This document shows positions 5,818 to 12,941 of a stretch of DNA of 18,758 nucleotides, one piece after another (position 1 is the stretch's first letter; the number at the start of each line of letters is the position of its first letter). The stretch spans positions 1-18,758 of the forward strand of contig CAZXIJ010000047.1 in assembly GCA_964640725.1 (NCBI GenBank). Direction: 5' to 3'. The notes beneath the pieces are model-generated. The model had not been told where the DNA came from. It was given only the letters and a program-made list of their open reading frames with translations, and searched no databases. The stretch comes from CALHVX01 sp964640725 (lineage in GTDB: Bacteria > Pseudomonadota > Gammaproteobacteria > Pseudomonadales > Azotimanducaceae). The position numbers were made by a program, and so were the translations under genes.

Positions 5818-7149
5818 CTAAGCCCCTGACCGGGCTCGCGATTTCCACTGCGGTCGCCGGCCATAGGTGGCCGCTCGCCACAACCATTCCACCGGTCCAA
5901 AGCGATGGGTTGCCAGCCAGCGCGGGCTCCACCAGAGCTGCCATGCCCAGATCCCCAGAACGACAAGATAAAGCGTGCTGCGGGACAGCGCGCCCACCAG
6001 CCCCAGGCCCACGCCGGTGAAGAGGAGCAGCGCGATCAGGCTGTGCGCCAGGTAGTTGGTCAGGGCCATTCGCCCCACAGCCCGGAGCCGCAGCCGAAGC
6101 CCTTCCAGGTGCATTCCGGGACGACCGGGCGCCATCAAAAGAAAGAAGCCTGACATCCAGGCGACGGCCATGGCCACCCGCCCCGCCTGGTAGCTGGGAT
6201 AGAAAAAGGTAAACAGGGTCTCCGGCGCATAGCCGGCAGCGATCCGCCACCAGACTTCCGCGCCGTTGATCGCCAGCCCCAGGGGCAGGCTCACGGCCAG
6301 CATCCTGGCGTAGAACGCCCGGCTGCGGGCACCGCTCAGGATCCCGAGCTTCATCCAGGCCATCCCCAGCAGCATCATGAGCAGTGCATCCCACAACATA
6401 TATGTGGGCAGCGAGAACAGCAGCACGTCCAGGTTGGCAGCCAGGTTCCACGTGAAAACCTGCCCGGCGCTGTCGCCACGGAGCGCGAGTTCTTCCGCCG
6501 CCTGCGCCGCGGACGGCGCCAGGTCTGCGACGTAATCCCGCCATTCGTCGGCAGCTGCTGCGGTCTCGGGCGCGATCGTCACTGGCGGATCGGCCATGAG
6601 CGCAGCGGCTTCCTGGGCCGCCGCCTGCCGGCCTTCGTCAAGGCCATACAGGCCGCCAGCGCCCAGCAGGGCCAGAAACGCGGCCAGCAGTGCGGCCGTG
6701 AGCATCAAGGGTCCGGGGCGCCAATGCCGCAGCGGGTAGAGCAAGAAGCCACAGAGCGCGTAGGTCACCAGGATGTCGCCCGTCCACAGCAACACAAAGC
6801 CGTTCAGCAAGCCAAAGACCAGCAACAGCGCCTGTCGTCGGTAGTGAATGCCCGGTGCCCGTGCCGATTCACCCGTCGTAAAGAGCACGACACCGGCACC
6901 GAACAGCAGCGAGAAGAGGCCACGCATGGCGCCTTCAGCGGTGATGTCGATGGCAGCCCAGAGCCCCAGATCCAGGAACCGGGCGAAGCCGGTCTCGCTA
7001 GCGCCGATCAACGGATTGAAGTAACCGGCGGAGTGCAGCCCGAATCCCAGGATGTTCAGCAGCAGGATTCCGAGCACCGCCAGGCCGCGCAGCTCATCCA
7101 GGCCGTGCAGGCGATCTGCACCCGCAACCGGCGCGCCAGAACTCGACAT
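5818..7149 (-). CDS. DUF418 domain-containing membrane protein
   Basis: This 443-residue polytopic inner-membrane protein of the YeiB-like family has no established biochemical function. It begins with the family signature LHGLDELRGLAVLGILLLNI, followed by hydrophobic helices and a cytoplasmic loop. Residues about 180-230 form an Ala/Glu-rich soluble region. The C-terminal part is the DUF418 domain itself, including GRMALTNYLAHSLIALLLF and a closing WLATHRFGPVEWLWR segment. The ATG has GGGAG about 5 nt upstream. It is divergent from the GntR regulator and shares its regulatory region. It occupies the place upstream of infC where enterobacteria have thrS. A role in the envelope or in acyl transfer is sometimes suggested for the wider superfamily, but nothing here proves it. 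Confidence 0.93.
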   Translation of the reverse strand: MSSSGAPVAGADRLHGLDELRGLAVLGILLLNILGFGLHSAGYFNPLIGASETGFARFLDLGLWAAIDITAEGAMRGLFSLLFGAGVVLFTTGESARAPGIHYRRQALLLVFGLLNGFVLLWTGDILVTYALCGFLLYPLRHWRPGPLMLTAALLAAFLALLGAGGLYGLDEGRQAAAQEAAALMADPPVTIAPETAAAADEWRDYVADLAPSAAQAAEELALRGDSAGQVFTWNLAANLDVLLFSLPTYMLWDALLMMLLGMAWMKLGILSGARSRAFYARMLAVSLPLGLAINGAEVWWRIAAGYAPETLFTFFYPSYQAGRVAMAVAWMSGFFLLMAPGRPGMHLEGLRLRLRAVGRMALTNYLAHSLIALLLFTGVGLGLVGALSRSTLYLVVLGIWAWQLWWSPRWLATHRFGPVEWLWRAATYGRRPQWKSRARSGA

Positions 7150-7194
7150 GTACGCTCCCGCAATCCCCCTGGGCGTGGGATCAGATCACATTTT

Positions 7195-7209
7195 GTTACT
7201 CAAAGTAAC
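7195..7209. promoter_or_regulatory. palindrome GTTACT-N3-AGTAAC
   Basis: This is a perfect inverted repeat of 6-bp arms around CAA, in the DUF418/gntR intergenic region about 46 bp upstream of the DUF418 ATG. It is AT-rich compared with its surroundings. On the minus strand weak promoter-like hexamers (GTGAAA, 16 bp, CAAAAT) bracket it, placing it where a repressor would block DUF418 transcription. The binding protein is unknown. Confidence 0.4.
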
Positions 7210-7249
7210 GTTTCACTGGACTTTTACCCAATCGCGCCCATACTCCGGG

Positions 7250-7270
7250 CTGACCATTGTGGTCAGACCA
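7250..7270. promoter_or_regulatory. FadR/GntR-type operator
   Basis: TGGTCAGACCA (7260-7270) is a perfect palindrome identical to the core TGGTCNGACCA of the E. coli FadR site and fits the general TNGTNNNACNA pattern of FadR-subfamily GntR regulators. It overlaps a second perfect repeat, CTGACCA-TTG-TGGTCAG (7250-7266), so a second binding register is possible. It is 75 bp upstream of the adjacent FadR-like gene and 101 bp from the divergent DUF418 start. A possible -10 (CATACT, 7239-7244) would place it at the transcription start, which suggests autorepression. The promoter part is weak. Confidence 0.65.
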
Positions 7271-7344
7271 TATTCCGTCCCGAAATCGCGCTCCCGCCGC
7301 CATTTGGCTGGCGATGCCGCACAGCTCCCAGGAGACGCGCCCCG

Positions 7345-8067
7345 GTGCCAAGCAAACACGAAAGTATCAGCAACATCCTGATCGAAGAAATTCTGGACGG
7401 CCGCTACCGCAGCGGCGAGCGCCTGCCGTCCGAGCGCGACCTTTCCCAGCGCTTTGACGCCAATCGCGGCGCCGTGCGCGAAGCCATGAAGCGGCTGGAG
7501 CAGATCGGCCTGGCCAGCATCGGCCCCGGCGGCGCCAGGACCAATCCCATCGAGATGGCCAGCCTGGATGTCGTGGGTTACCTGATGGCCCGCGGCGACG
7601 CCCCGGACGTTCAGCTGATCGAGCAAATCCTGTCGGTGGTCATGGCGCTGGTCACCACCGCAGCCGAGTCGGCCATGCGGGTGGCCAACGATGACCAGGT
7701 GGAACAGCTTCGTGCGCTGGTCCAGCCTCTGATCAACGAACCCATTCACGGCGAAGCCCATTCAGAGGCCCGGCTGGCCCTGATGCACGGCTTCATGACC
7801 ATCGGCGGCAGCCTCGTGGTGCAGATCATTTCCCGCTCGCTGCTGGAGCAGTTCCGTCCGCGCATGGAATCGATCTGGCCTTACGCCCGGGATGAGGTCG
7901 ACGCCCAGGCCTATGTGACCTACGCCCGGCAGCTCGACCAGGCGCTTCAGAAGCGTGACGTGCCGGCGGTTCGAGCCACCCTTGAGGCATTGAACGAACT
8001 CACCAGAGACAGCGTTATGCGCGCTTTGGTCCGGGCCGAAACCACTCAGGCAGCCAACGCATTATGA
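7345..8067 (+). CDS. GntR family (FadR-like) transcriptional regulator
   Basis: This is a 240-residue regulator. An N-terminal GntR winged helix-turn-helix (residues about 5-66, with RLPSERDLSQRFDANRGAVR as its core) is followed by an all-helical ligand domain. The GTG at 7345 is used because GGAG (7331-7334) lies upstream and the reading begins just before the first DNA-binding helix; the frame stays open far upstream only as a shadow of the opposite gene. The C-terminal domain lacks the Asp/His metal-binding set of ordinary FCD regulators. Its layout (SLDVVGYL, then DVQLIEQILSV) recalls the acyl-CoA-sensing FadR type, but the ligand is inferred, not shown. It overlaps the RND adaptor gene by ATGA, so it is the first gene of the efflux operon and probably its regulator. 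Confidence 0.88.
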   Translation: MPSKHESISNILIEEILDGRYRSGERLPSERDLSQRFDANRGAVREAMKRLEQIGLASIGPGGARTNPIEMASLDVVGYLMARGDAPDVQLIEQILSVVMALVTTAAESAMRVANDDQVEQLRALVQPLINEPIHGEAHSEARLALMHGFMTIGGSLVVQIISRSLLEQFRPRMESIWPYARDEVDAQAYVTYARQLDQALQKRDVPAVRATLEALNELTRDSVMRALVRAETTQAANAL

Positions 8068-9296
8068 TCCGTACCTTTGTTATTCCCGCCGTGATCGTGC
8101 TGATCTTCGTCGCGGGCGCCGGCGCGCTCATGGCGACCGCGCCATCTCTGCAGCCCGACACCCCGGACCCGATCGCCGTGACCGTTCGTGTCCAGGAAGT
8201 GTCGCCAGAGGATGTGCTGTTGCAGGTGGCCTCCCAGGGCAGCGCCCAGCCGACGCAGGAATCGCAGCTGATTCCCGAAGTTTCGGGCCGCGTTGACTGG
8301 GTGTCCCCCAGCCTCGTCACCGGCGGCGCCTTCAAGAAAGGCGACACCCTCCTGCGTATCGACAGCGCCGACTATCAGCGGGCACTCACGCGCGCCAAGG
8401 CCGCTATGACCCGTGCTGCCGCCGAACAGGAGAACGCACGCTTCGAGGACGAACGTCTGGCCAGCCTCGCCGATCGTCAGCTCGTTTCCCGCTCCGCCCG
8501 GGAGGACGCCCTGCGCCGCTTGCGCGTTGCGGAGGCCGCCCTCGCCGACGCCAGAGCCGCCGAACAGCAAGCCCAGGCAGACCTCGCCCGCACAGCAGTC
8601 AAGGCGCCTTTTGACGGCCTGGTACGCTCCGAGAGCGTAGACGTCGGCCAGTACGCAGCCCGCGGCTCTGCTGTGGCCAGCATTTACGCGGCCGATGCGG
8701 TCGAAGTCCGGCTTCCGATCTCTGACCGGCAGCTGGCGTTCCTGGATCTGCCGCTGACCCAGCGCGGCGCCATTGAGCCTGGCAACCAACCCTTTGTCAC
8801 CCTGAACGCCGAGTACGCCGGCCAGGAACTCTCCTGGGACGGCCACATCGTCCGTACGGAAGCCGCCATCGATACCGCCAGCCGCATGGTTTACCTGGTC
8901 GCGCGAATCGACAGCACAGACGGCCCGATCCCCCTGAACGTGGGCCTGTTTGTGAACGCGCAAATTCGCGGGCGCGAGGCCAAGGACGTGGCTGTTCTGC
9001 CCAGATCTGCGCTGCGCAACGACAACCAGGTGTTGGTCGTGGATCGGGAGAATCGCCTGCGATTCCGGCAGGTTTCGCTGCTGCGCCTGCGCGAGGACGA
9101 TGTGCTGATCCAGGACGGGCTCAACGCCGGAGAGCTGGTCTGCGTCTCGGCGATTCAGACCGCCATCGAAGGTATGAACGTCGTGCCGATCTTCGATCCG
9201 GCCTCAGACCGCGCCGCCAGTGTTGACGACATCGCGCCCGCCGCAGCGCCGCCGCCGCTGGAGACCATCGAAGTGACGCGCGCAGACGCGAGCTAG
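8064..9296 (+). CDS. RND efflux periplasmic adaptor subunit (MFP/HlyD family)
   Basis: This 410-residue membrane fusion protein links an inner-membrane RND pump to an outer-membrane channel. An N-terminal membrane anchor or signal (residues 5-24) is followed by the first half of the lipoyl domain (VSGRVDWVSPSLVTGGAFKK, about 73-92). An alpha-hairpin coiled coil follows (about 103-177, rich in Ala, Glu, Arg), then the second lipoyl half (APFDGLV, 181-187), a beta-barrel domain (from about 213) and a C-terminal membrane-proximal domain. The C-terminus ends in an Ala/Pro-rich tail. There is no lipoprotein cysteine, so the anchor is probably the N-terminal helix. Its start overlaps the end of the GntR gene and the pump gene begins 6 nt after its stop. 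Confidence 0.94.
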   Translation: MIRTFVIPAVIVLIFVAGAGALMATAPSLQPDTPDPIAVTVRVQEVSPEDVLLQVASQGSAQPTQESQLIPEVSGRVDWVSPSLVTGGAFKKGDTLLRIDSADYQRALTRAKAAMTRAAAEQENARFEDERLASLADRQLVSRSAREDALRRLRVAEAALADARAAEQQAQADLARTAVKAPFDGLVRSESVDVGQYAARGSAVASIYAADAVEVRLPISDRQLAFLDLPLTQRGAIEPGNQPFVTLNAEYAGQELSWDGHIVRTEAAIDTASRMVYLVARIDSTDGPIPLNVGLFVNAQIRGREAKDVAVLPRSALRNDNQVLVVDRENRLRFRQVSLLRLREDDVLIQDGLNAGELVCVSAIQTAIEGMNVVPIFDPASDRAASVDDIAPAAAPPPLETIEVTRADAS

Positions 9297-9302
9297 CCGG
9301 CC

Positions 9303-12300
9303 ATGCACACCGCAATCGCCTGGTTCGCGAAAAATCCGGTCGCCGCCAACCTGATGATGGTTCTGCTCGTGGTTGGCGGGTTCCTCGGGGCCTTTCTGGT
9401 CAATCAGGAAGAATTTCCCAATATTGAGGTCAAAGCCGTCAGCATCAGCGTGCCGTACCTGGGTGCTGCGCCGGAGGAGGTTGAGCGAGCGGTCTGCGTT
9501 CGCATCGAAGAAGCGATCGAAGGCCTGGAAGGCATCGACAAGATTCGCTCGACCGCCACCGAAGGCAATTGCAGCATCTTCGCGGAACTTCTCAATGACG
9601 CCGACGAAGTCACTGCCCTGAACGAGATCAAGTCCCGGGTCGATGGCATCAACAGCTTCCCCGTAGAGACCGAACGACCCATCGTGTCCAAGGTCACCCT
9701 GGCCCGCCGGGTCATTCAGATCGCCCTGTACGGCAACGCCGACGAGCGCATGCTCAAAGAGCTGGCGCGCAACATGCGCGACGATATCGCCGCCATCGAC
9801 GGGATCTCCCAGGTCGGCATCGGCTACGTGCGGCCCTACGAGATGTCCATCGAGGTGTCCGAAGGCACCCTGCGGCGGTTCGGTCTGACCCTGGACGGCA
9901 TCGCCCAGACAATCCGCGCCGCGTCCCTCGATATGCCCGGCGGCACGATCCGCACCGACGCCGGCGAGATCCTGATTCGCACCACCGGCCAGGCCTACAA
10001 GGGCCGGGAGTTCGGCGACATCGTGGTGCTGACCCGTAATGACGGCACCCGCGTTTACCTGCGCGACATTGCCCGCATCAACGACGGCTTCGAGCAGGGC
10101 GACCTGGTCGCCCGCTTTAACGGCAGCCCCGCCGCCGTGGTGAACGTCTCCCAGGTGGGCAGCGAAGATCTGATTCAGATTGCCGATGACACCTTTGAGT
10201 ATCTGGACCGGGCCACTCCCGCCCTGCCCCCGGGTATCTCTCACTCCGTCTGGATCAACACCTCCGAGGAACTCGAGGAGCGTCTGGATGTACTCAACAC
10301 CAACGCCGCCGGCGGCCTGCTGCTCGTGCTCATCGTGCTGGCGCTGTTCCTGAAGTTCAAACTCGCCATGTGGGTCGCAGTGGGCATTCCCGTCGCGCTG
10401 CTGGGCACCATTGGCCTCTTTCCCTACGCGGACATCACGATCTCCACCATGACCGTGATGGGTTTCATCCTGGTCCTCGGAATCGTCGTTGACGACGCCA
10501 TTGTGGTTGGCGAGCGCGTGTATGCCCATGAGCAGATGGGCAAATCGCAGCTGCAGGCAGCCATCGATGGCACCTGGGAAGTCAGCGTGCCCGTGATCTT
10601 TGGCGTCCTGACGACCATCGCCGCCTTTTTGCCCCTGGTGCTGGTCGACGGCCGCATGTCGGACTTCTTTTCCGTCATCGGCTACGTGGTGATGATCGCG
10701 CTGGTCATGAGCATCGTCGAGTCGCAGCTCATCTTGCCCTCGCACCTGGCCCACCGCAGCAACGGCGAGCCCAGCACCGCAATCTCCAAATGGTGGAACC
10801 GCGTGCAGGGGGGCATCGCCCAATGGATGGAGCATTTCGCGAGAGACAGCTACGCCCCCTTTGTCGACCGCGCCATTCGCTGGCGCTACGTCACCGCGGC
10901 GATTGGCCTGGGCGTCCTGATCGTGGCCGTCACGCTGATCATGAGCGGGCGCGTCATCTTCGGCTTCTTTCCCGCTGTCGAAGGCAACCGGGTCTATGCT
11001 CAGCTTGAGCTGCCGGAAGGCACACCGACGGCCGTGACCATTCGCGGGGCCCGGCAGATCGAACAGGCGGCCGCCAAACTCAACGAAGAGTACGCCGCCA
11101 AAGGGCTGTTCGACGGCCCGCTGATCCAAAACACCCTGAGCAGCATCGGCACCACCGTTGACCGTGACGGGCCCGGCCGTCCGCCGGAAGCCGGACGCAG
11201 CAACATCGCCGAGGTGGTGATCGACCTGTCACCCCTGGAAGAGCGCGGCGAAATCAGCGCCAAGGTGATCGCCAATCGCTGGCGCGAGCTTGTGGGCAAC
11301 ATTCCCGACGCCGTGCGCCTGGCCTACGACGCAGAGACGTTCTCGGCGGGATCGCCCATCGAGTACCAGATCAAAGGCAAAAGCGTCGAGCGCATGCGCG
11401 AGGCGGCAGAAGAGATGAAAGCCGAGCTGTCCCGCTACGGCGGCGTCTTTGACATCGCCGACTCCTTCCGCAGCGGCAAGCAGGAAATCCAGCTGGAGCT
11501 GCTGCCGGAGGCACGCAACCTGGGCCTGACCCTGAACGACCTGGCAAGCCAGGTGCGCAGCGCCTTTTACGGTCGCGAGGCCCAGCGCGTGCAGCGCGGC
11601 CAGGACGATGTGCGCGTCATGGTGCGCTTTCCGGAAGACGAGCGCCGCTCCATCGGCGACCTGGAAGAGATGTACATCCGCACGCCGGACGGCACCGAGG
11701 TGCCTTTCTACAGCGTGGCGCGATTCAACCTGGAGCGCGGGTTCTCAAAGATCGATCGCCGTAACGGTGGCCGAGTTGTGGACGTGACGGCCGACGTCGA
11801 CCGCGGCACCGTGTCGCCAGAAGAAGTCAGCGCGAAGATCCGCCAGGAGCTGGTACCCGCTATCCTCGATCGCTTTCCCGGCATCCAGATCGAACTGGGC
11901 GGTGAACAGGAAGAGCGGGTGAAGGCACTCGGCGGTTTGCTGGCCGGCGCCGTGCTGTCGCTGATCCTGATCTACATGCTGTTGGCGATTCCCCTGCGCA
12001 GCTATCTGCAGCCCCTGGTGATCATGAGCGTCATTCCCTTTGGCGCGGTGGGGGCCATCTTCGGACACTGGATCATGAGCGTGCAGCTCATGTTCTTCTC
12101 GGCGCTCGGCATCGTCGCCCTGTCAGGCGTGGTGGTGAACGCCTCCCTGGTGCTCGTCGACTACACCAACCGGCAACGGCGCGAAGGCGAGCCGATGCTC
12201 GAAGCGGTCCGCGACGCCTGCATTGTCCGCTTTCGCCCCATCATCCTGACCTCGGTCACCACCTTCGTCGGCCTGATCCCGCTGATGTTCACTGACACCC

Positions 12301-12509
12301 CGGCAACGGCGCCTTTCATTCCCATGGCGGTATCGCTGGCCTGGGGCGTGCTGTTCGCGACCTTCATCACCCTGATCCTGGTGCCCTGCCTGTACGTGAT
12401 GGTCGAAGACTGGCTGGCCTTCCTGGGACGCCTCAAAAATGGCTGGTCCCGGTCAGACAAAGCGGCGGTGAACACCAGCCCGGCGGCCGATACATCTCCG
12501 GCCCCTTGA
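9303..12509 (+). CDS. efflux RND transporter permease subunit
   Basis: This 1068-residue proton-driven inner-membrane pump of the AcrB/HAE1-like RND family has two repeats of a membrane domain with large periplasmic loops. The first helix segment (NPVAANLMMVLLVVGGFLGA) leads into a pore domain. The TM4 proton relay GIVVDDAIVVGE is intact with Asp397 and Asp398. The second half repeats the pattern (PFGAVGAIFGHWIMS, ALSGVVVNASLVLVDY near the C-terminus). Length is normal and no frameshift is seen. Substrates cannot be deduced. No outer-membrane channel gene accompanies it, so a TolC-like partner must come from elsewhere. The C-terminal tail is Ala/Pro-rich and disordered. Confidence 0.96.
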   Translation: MHTAIAWFAKNPVAANLMMVLLVVGGFLGAFLVNQEEFPNIEVKAVSISVPYLGAAPEEVERAVCVRIEEAIEGLEGIDKIRSTATEGNCSIFAELLNDADEVTALNEIKSRVDGINSFPVETERPIVSKVTLARRVIQIALYGNADERMLKELARNMRDDIAAIDGISQVGIGYVRPYEMSIEVSEGTLRRFGLTLDGIAQTIRAASLDMPGGTIRTDAGEILIRTTGQAYKGREFGDIVVLTRNDGTRVYLRDIARINDGFEQGDLVARFNGSPAAVVNVSQVGSEDLIQIADDTFEYLDRATPALPPGISHSVWINTSEELEERLDVLNTNAAGGLLLVLIVLALFLKFKLAMWVAVGIPVALLGTIGLFPYADITISTMTVMGFILVLGIVVDDAIVVGERVYAHEQMGKSQLQAAIDGTWEVSVPVIFGVLTTIAAFLPLVLVDGRMSDFFSVIGYVVMIALVMSIVESQLILPSHLAHRSNGEPSTAISKWWNRVQGGIAQWMEHFARDSYAPFVDRAIRWRYVTAAIGLGVLIVAVTLIMSGRVIFGFFPAVEGNRVYAQLELPEGTPTAVTIRGARQIEQAAAKLNEEYAAKGLFDGPLIQNTLSSIGTTVDRDGPGRPPEAGRSNIAEVVIDLSPLEERGEISAKVIANRWRELVGNIPDAVRLAYDAETFSAGSPIEYQIKGKSVERMREAAEEMKAELSRYGGVFDIADSFRSGKQEIQLELLPEARNLGLTLNDLASQVRSAFYGREAQRVQRGQDDVRVMVRFPEDERRSIGDLEEMYIRTPDGTEVPFYSVARFNLERGFSKIDRRNGGRVVDVTADVDRGTVSPEEVSAKIRQELVPAILDRFPGIQIELGGEQEERVKALGGLLAGAVLSLILIYMLLAIPLRSYLQPLVIMSVIPFGAVGAIFGHWIMSVQLMFFSALGIVALSGVVVNASLVLVDYTNRQRREGEPMLEAVRDACIVRFRPIILTSVTTFVGLIPLMFTDTPATAPFIPMAVSLAWGVLFATFITLILVPCLYVMVEDWLAFLGRLKNGWSRSDKAAVNTSPAADTSPAP

Positions 12510-12547
12510 AACAACTGCGTTGAATCCGATTTAAATTCGTGCAGAAT
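12506..12547 (+). promoter_or_regulatory. possible promoter before the small secreted protein
   Basis: The only AT-rich stretch between the pump and the next gene contains overlapping hexamers: TTGAAT (12520-12525), 16 bp, CAGAAT (12542-12547); or TTGAAA (12506-12511), 19 bp, TTAAAT (12531-12536). The first pair would start transcription almost exactly at the ATG at 12555, the second about 12 nt before it. Neither is strong, and read-through from the RND operon is equally possible. Confidence 0.3.
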
Positions 12548-12554
12548 TGCGCGG

Positions 12555-12851
12555 ATGACACGCGCGCCACACAAACGCTGCAAGCTGACGCTGGGAATAC
12601 TCCTGTTCCTGGCGAGCCAGCTGTTCGCGACGGCGCACGCCAGCGAGTTCGGCACGGCGGCCCACGAGCACAGCGGCTACGCCTGCCTGGCGCTGTCTGT
12701 GGACGATCACGATGGGCTCGCTCCAGCCGCCGATCTGTGCACTCCGGCTTTGCGCCCTGGCACCAGCACCACTCTGCTGATGCCAGTCCCGAAGCCCACC
12801 GACGCCGGCGCGGCTGTCCGCCCTCCTGCCACCGGCCCCCCTTCAATCTAA
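12555..12851 (+). CDS. small secreted protein with His/Cys residues, upstream of a TonB receptor
   Basis: This 98-residue protein starts with a basic N-terminus and a clear signal peptide (LTLGILLFLASQLFATAHAS, residues 11-30, cleavage near 30). The short mature part carries AHEHSGYACLALSVDDHD and DLCTPAL, that is three His, two Cys and several Asp, and then a Pro-rich tail ending RPPATGPPSI. This resembles the small DUF2946-like secreted proteins often found beside metal-transport genes, which also end in Arg/Pro-Pro motifs. The family assignment is a judgement by eye. Metal binding or delivery to the adjacent receptor is inference. No Shine-Dalgarno sequence precedes the ATG. The frame could be chance in GC-rich DNA, but the signal peptide and composition argue for a gene. 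Confidence 0.55.
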   Translation: MTRAPHKRCKLTLGILLFLASQLFATAHASEFGTAAHEHSGYACLALSVDDHDGLAPAADLCTPALRPGTSTTLLMPVPKPTDAGAAVRPPATGPPSI

Positions 12852-12941
12852 AGCGCGCCTCGCCCTTTCCTCCCGCCCCGGACGCTCGTGCATTCGCGCG
12901 TGTTCGTCGTTGGCGGTCGTCGAACGAATGTAGATTGAATA

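Noticed and set aside
9204..11129. 641-codon antisense ORF opposite the RND genes
   Set aside because: It is rich in Gly, Asp, His and Gln with no domain, and lies wholly opposite well-recognised efflux genes; long antisense frames are expected in GC-rich DNA.
12510..12941. Fur or Zur box upstream of the receptor operon
   Set aside because: The AT-rich stretch near 12520-12540 does not match either consensus by eye; the rest is GC-rich.
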